8,310 nt of DNA from Helicobacteraceae bacterium (GTDB lineage Bacteria; Campylobacterota; Campylobacteria; Campylobacterales; SZUA-545): contig JAITEA010000015.1 in the NCBI GenBank assembly GCA_031282285.1, positions 1-8,310 on the forward strand, read 5' to 3'. Positions 5,552 through 8,310 of this stretch are shown in pieces. Under the pieces are notes generated by a model, which worked only from the letters and a program-made list of their open reading frames with translations, was not told the DNA's origin and did not search any database. Position numbers and translations under genes: made by a program. The stretch's first letter is position 1. Every line of letters starts with the position of its first letter.

Positions 5552-6115
5552 ATGGGACTAAAATCGGATAGCTGGATCAGGGAAAAATCGCTCAAAGAGG
5601 CGATGATCGAACCGTTTGTCGATCGGCTGGAGGGAGAGGGGATCGTAAGCTACGGGCTGTCGAGCTACGGCTACGATATTCGCGTCAGCGACGAGTTTAA
5701 GATTTTCACCAATATCAACGCCACGGTGGTCGATCCCAAGCGGTTTGATATGGCGAATGTCGTCGATTTTGTAGGCGAAGTTTGTATCGTGCCGCCCAAC
5801 TCGTTCGCGCTGGCGCGGACGGTGGAGTATTTCAAAATCCCGCGCAACGCGCTTGCTATCTGTCTGGGCAAAAGCACCTACGCCAGATGCGGCATTATCG
5901 TCAATGTAACGCCGTTCGAGCCGGAGTTCGAGGGGCATATCACGATTGAAATCTCCAACACCACGCCGCTGCCGGCGAAAATCTACGCCAACGAGGGGAT
6001 CGCGCAGGTGATCTTCTTGGAAGGCGATCTATCGTGCGAGGTTTCGTATAAAGATCGCAAGGGTAAATACCAGTCGCAAACGGGCATCACCCTGCCAAAA
6101 ATCTTAAAATCGTAA
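5552..6115 (+). CDS. dcd: dCTP deaminase
   Basis: Dcd converts dCTP to dUTP and ammonia, supplying dUMP for thymidylate synthesis in the cytoplasm. The 187-residue protein has the family hallmarks: SSYGYDIRV (38-45), [20 protein letters not shown] (107-126), [18 protein letters not shown] and NEGIAQVIF. Ser108, Arg112 and Glu133 correspond to the E. coli active-site residues Ser111, Arg115 and Glu138. The C-terminal [14 protein letters not shown] is the tail that closes over the nucleotide. ATG at 5552 has GGAG six bases upstream. The length agrees with Campylobacter and Helicobacter Dcd, and the divergent position next to accB is what I know from that group. It is read away from the acc block from a shared 69-bp region; no terminator is evident after it. 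Confidence 0.96.
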   Translation: MGLKSDSWIREKSLKEAMIEPFVDRLEGEGIVSYGLSSYGYDIRVSDEFKIFTNINATVVDPKRFDMANVVDFVGEVCIVPPNSFALARTVEYFKIPRNALAICLGKSTYARCGIIVNVTPFEPEFEGHITIEISNTTPLPAKIYANEGIAQVIFLEGDLSCEVSYKDRKGKYQSQTGITLPKILKS

Positions 6116-6153
6116 GTTAATCGAGAGGTCGGGCGGCGCGCCATCAATGGTTT

Positions 6154-6162
6154 TGCTATAAT
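6154..6162 (+). promoter_or_regulatory. leuC: Extended -10 promoter for leuC
   Basis: TGCTATAAT is a consensus extended -10 (TGn-TATAAT) preceded by a T-rich stretch, 35 bases before the leuC ATG, in the 82-bp gap after dcd. No good -35 is seen. It would start a leader of about 30 bases covering leuC and the response-regulator gene. Confidence 0.65.
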
Positions 6163-6197
6163 TTATCATTAACTGAATACAAAAAGCGGATAGGGAT

Positions 6198-7463
6198 ATG
6201 GGTTTAACGATTACCGAAAAAATCTTCTCCGATCACGGCGGCGCCGTAGCGCGAGCCGGCGAAATCGTTCGCGTAAAAGTGGATATGACTATAGCCAACG
6301 ACATTACCGCGCCGCTTAGTATTCGCGCTTTTGAAAGCTCCGGCGCTACGCGTCTGGCTAATCCCGAAGGGTTTGCGATCTGTATGGATCACTTTATCCC
6401 CGCGCACAATATCAACGCGGCAAATCAGGCGCGCATCAGCCGCGATTTCGCGCTCAAATACGATCTGCCGCACTTTTTCGACGAAAAAGAGATGGGCATA
6501 GAACACGCGCTTTTGCCCGAAAAAGGGCTGATAATCCCGGGCGATATTATTATCGGCGCGGACAGCCACACCTGTACGCACGGCGCTTTGGGCGCGTTCT
6601 CCACCGGAATGGGATCGACCGATCTGGCTTATACGATGGCGACGGGCAAAAACTGGTTCAAAATCCCCGCGTCGATCAAAGTAAAGTTAAACGGCAAACC
6701 GGCGCGGCATATCTACGGCAAAGATATTATTCTGGAGACGATAGCGAGGCTTGGCGTAAGCGGCGCGACCTATAAGGCGCTGGAGTTTGTAGGCGAAAGC
6801 CTGCAATATCTTGGTATGGACGATCGCTTCAGCCTGTGCAATATGGCGATCGAGGCGGGCGCCAAAAGCGGCGTTATCGCCTACGATAGCGTAACCGAGG
6901 CGTTTTTGCGCGGCAAAAAACTCGCCAGAGCGCCAAAGATTTTCGCTTCCGACGACGACGCTAGCTACGATCAGACGATCGAGATCGACGCGGACAAGAT
7001 GGAGCCGATCGTCGCCTTTCCGTTCCTGCCCGAAAACAAGCGCGTTATAAGCGAAGCGGCAAAGCTGGGCGTGAGGATCGATCAGGCGTTTATCGGCAGT
7101 TGTACCAACGGGCGCATCGGCGATCTGCGTATAGCCGCCGAGATTCTAAAAGGGCGCAAAGTCGCCAGACATTCGCGGCTGATCATCACGCCCGCCACGC
7201 AGCAGATCGCGCTCGCGGCGCAAAAAGAGGGGCTTTACGATATCTTTGTCGAAGCCGGCGCGACGATCAGCAACCCAACCTGCGGCGCGTGTCTGGGCGG
7301 ATATATGGGCATTCTGGGCGATAACGAGCGGTGCATCAGCGCCAGCAACCGCAACTTTGTAGGCAGAATGGGCGCTAAAACGAGCGAGGTATATCTCGCC
7401 AACTCCGCGGTCGTGGCGGCAAGCGCGATCGCGGGCGAAATAGCCGATCCAAGGAGTTTGTAA
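6198..7463 (+). CDS. leuC: 3-isopropylmalate dehydratase large subunit
   Basis: LeuC with LeuD isomerises 2-isopropylmalate to 3-isopropylmalate in leucine synthesis, using a 4Fe-4S cluster. The 421-residue product is of the shorter LeuC type, not the roughly 466-residue E. coli type. Seen motifs are GADSHTCTHGALGAFSTGMG (120-139), FIGSCTNGR with Cys302, and NPTCGACLGGYMG with Cys362 and Cys365, the three cluster ligands. This short type is related to homoaconitase large subunits, so substrate assignment rests on family habit; leucine synthesis is the likeliest. The ATG at 6198 is preceded by a purine-rich but poor ribosome site (GGATAGGGAT). No leuD follows: the stop shares one base with the start of a signalling gene. 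Base composition matches accC and dcd. Confidence 0.9.
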   Translation: MGLTITEKIFSDHGGAVARAGEIVRVKVDMTIANDITAPLSIRAFESSGATRLANPEGFAICMDHFIPAHNINAANQARISRDFALKYDLPHFFDEKEMGIEHALLPEKGLIIPGDIIIGADSHTCTHGALGAFSTGMGSTDLAYTMATGKNWFKIPASIKVKLNGKPARHIYGKDIILETIARLGVSGATYKALEFVGESLQYLGMDDRFSLCNMAIEAGAKSGVIAYDSVTEAFLRGKKLARAPKIFASDDDASYDQTIEIDADKMEPIVAFPFLPENKRVISEAAKLGVRIDQAFIGSCTNGRIGDLRIAAEILKGRKVARHSRLIITPATQQIALAAQKEGLYDIFVEAGATISNPTCGACLGGYMGILGDNERCISASNRNFVGRMGAKTSEVYLANSAVVAASAIAGEIADPRSL

Positions 7464-8310
7464 TGAGCGGGAGCAAGGCGGTTTCAATCCTTTCGGAGTT
7501 AAAAGTTCTGTTTGTGGAGGACGATCACGGCGTGCTTGACGCGATCGCCAAGATTCTCGGTCGTTATGTGGGCGAGCTGTATGTGGCTACCAACGGCAAA
7601 GAGGGTCTGCATATCTTTTCGCTGTACAAGCCCGACATCGTGGTAACCGATATTAAAATGCCCGTGATGGACGGGCTTAAGATGGCGCGGGAGATTCGCA
7701 AGATCAATCCCGACGCGCCGGTCGTGATCGTCTCGGCGTTCAACGAAGCCGAATATGTGGCGGGCGCGATCGAGCTTGGCGTATTCCACTACCTGTTCAA
7801 GCCGCTGGAATTGGAGCAGCTTCTAAGCGTGCTGGATAAATGCGCGCAGAATATGGCGCTCAAGCGCGAGATCGAACGCAAAACCGCCGAGCTAAACGCC
7901 AACTACAAGGTGCTGATCGACTACAAAAACGCCATCGACACAAGCGCGATCGTCTCCAAAGCCAACGCCGAAGACGCCATCGTCGAGGTAAACGACGCCT
8001 TCTGCGCCGCGTTTGGCTTTGCTCGCGAGGAGTTGATCGGCAAACGCTACGACACAATCCGCCACCCCTCCGAAGCGCCGGAAACCCTAAAGGCAATCGA
8101 GGAGGCGGTAGCCAACAAAACGATCTTCAAAGGCGTCGTGCAAAACAGAAGCAAAAGCGGCGATTCGCTCTATTTCAACCTCACGATCGCGCCTATACTC
8201 GATGTAAACGGCGCGGCGCTGGAGTATATCGATCTGCGCCACGACATTACGCCGATCATTATGAAACGATATATCGACGATCTGACCGGTCTGCCCAACA
8301 GAAAGGCGCT
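7463..8310 (+). CDS. Response regulator with REC, PAS and GGDEF start (3' end outside window)
   Basis: The frame runs from ATG 7463 to the window end (282 complete codons). A strong AAGGAG lies at 7451-7456, and the ATG overlaps the leuC stop (TAATG). Residues 13-125 form a receiver domain: acidic FVEDD (Asp20/21), phospho-acceptor Asp63 in VTDIKMP, Ser91, and Lys113 in LFKPLE. A short helical, probably coiled-coil linker (about 128-152) leads to a PAS domain (about 153-265), with EVNDAFCAAFGFAREELIGK and an end at YIDLRHDITP. The final DDLTGLPNRKA is the standard beginning of a GGDEF domain, so the full protein is probably a phosphorylation-controlled diguanylate cyclase. The GGDEF active site and any EAL domain are beyond the window. 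No transmembrane segment is seen, so it is cytoplasmic. The sensor kinase is not visible. Confidence 0.9.
   Translation, partial: MSGSKAVSILSELKVLFVEDDHGVLDAIAKILGRYVGELYVATNGKEGLHIFSLYKPDIVVTDIKMPVMDGLKMAREIRKINPDAPVVIVSAFNEAEYVAGAIELGVFHYLFKPLELEQLLSVLDKCAQNMALKREIERKTAELNANYKVLIDYKNAIDTSAIVSKANAEDAIVEVNDAFCAAFGFAREELIGKRYDTIRHPSEAPETLKAIEEAVANKTIFKGVVQNRSKSGDSLYFNLTIAPILDVNGAALEYIDLRHDITPIIMKRYIDDLTGLPNRKA

Noticed and set aside
6128..6154. GGCGCGCC palindrome after dcd as a terminator
   Set aside because: The palindrome has no loop to speak of and no T-run follows; it is better seen as GC-rich spacer before the leuC promoter.
48..7548. Cyanobacterial origin on the basis of GCGATCGC
   Set aside because: Gene order (divergent dcd and accB-accC), gene families and promoter style point to Campylobacterota; the octamer alone does not decide taxonomy.
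7146..8096. Minus-strand ORFs opposite leuC and the response regulator
   Set aside because: They mirror well-supported plus-strand genes, and one is an Arg/Ser/Trp-rich low-complexity product typical of a complementary frame.

Overview
The window reads as a chromosomal segment of a fairly GC-rich member of the Campylobacterota (Epsilonproteobacteria). The main argument is the divergent arrangement of dcd and accB-accC, which I recall from Campylobacter and Helicobacter relatives. The U32 protein and the 421-residue type of LeuC also fit. No tRNA, rRNA, CRISPR array, insertion sequence or prophage gene is visible. The genus cannot be read from the sequence. A gut or other anoxic habitat is only suggested, by three flavin-type genes that resemble families I know best from anaerobic Firmicutes.

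Layout. (1) 3-1664, plus strand: the 3' part of a U32/TrhP-type gene, followed at 3 bp by a small secreted tetratricopeptide-repeat protein. (2) 1692-5482, minus strand, read right to left: a 75-residue paralog of the AccB N-terminal domain, then accB, accC, a pyridoxamine-phosphate-oxidase-fold protein, a possible 25-codon leader ORF, and two overlapping flavodoxin-fold proteins. (3) 5552-6115, plus: dcd, divergent from the accB block. (4) 6198-8310, plus: leuC behind its own extended -10 promoter, overlapped by one base by a response regulator with REC, PAS and the start of a GGDEF domain, cut by the window end.

How the genes relate. AccB and AccC are the biotin carrier and biotin carboxylase of acetyl-CoA carboxylase, the first committed step of fatty-acid synthesis; the carboxyltransferase subunits are not here. 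Dcd supplies dUTP for dTMP synthesis and shares a control region with the accB block. LeuC needs a LeuD partner encoded elsewhere. The three flavin-type genes behind accC look more AT-rich than their neighbours and are probably acquired cargo read from the acc operon, possibly helped by an internal promoter.

Most interesting point. The 5' end of accB and its upstream control region are duplicated in tandem. The outer copy is an intact ORF that keeps the AccB N-terminal domain, lacks the linker and biotinyl domain, and carries a new predicted helical tail. In E. coli the AccB N-terminus contacts AccC and mediates autoregulation of accBC, so this protein is a candidate regulator or assembly modulator of acetyl-CoA carboxylase. 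A second feature is the strong excess of the octamer GCGATCGC, the HIP1 palindrome known from cyanobacteria, in a genome that is not cyanobacterial by gene content.
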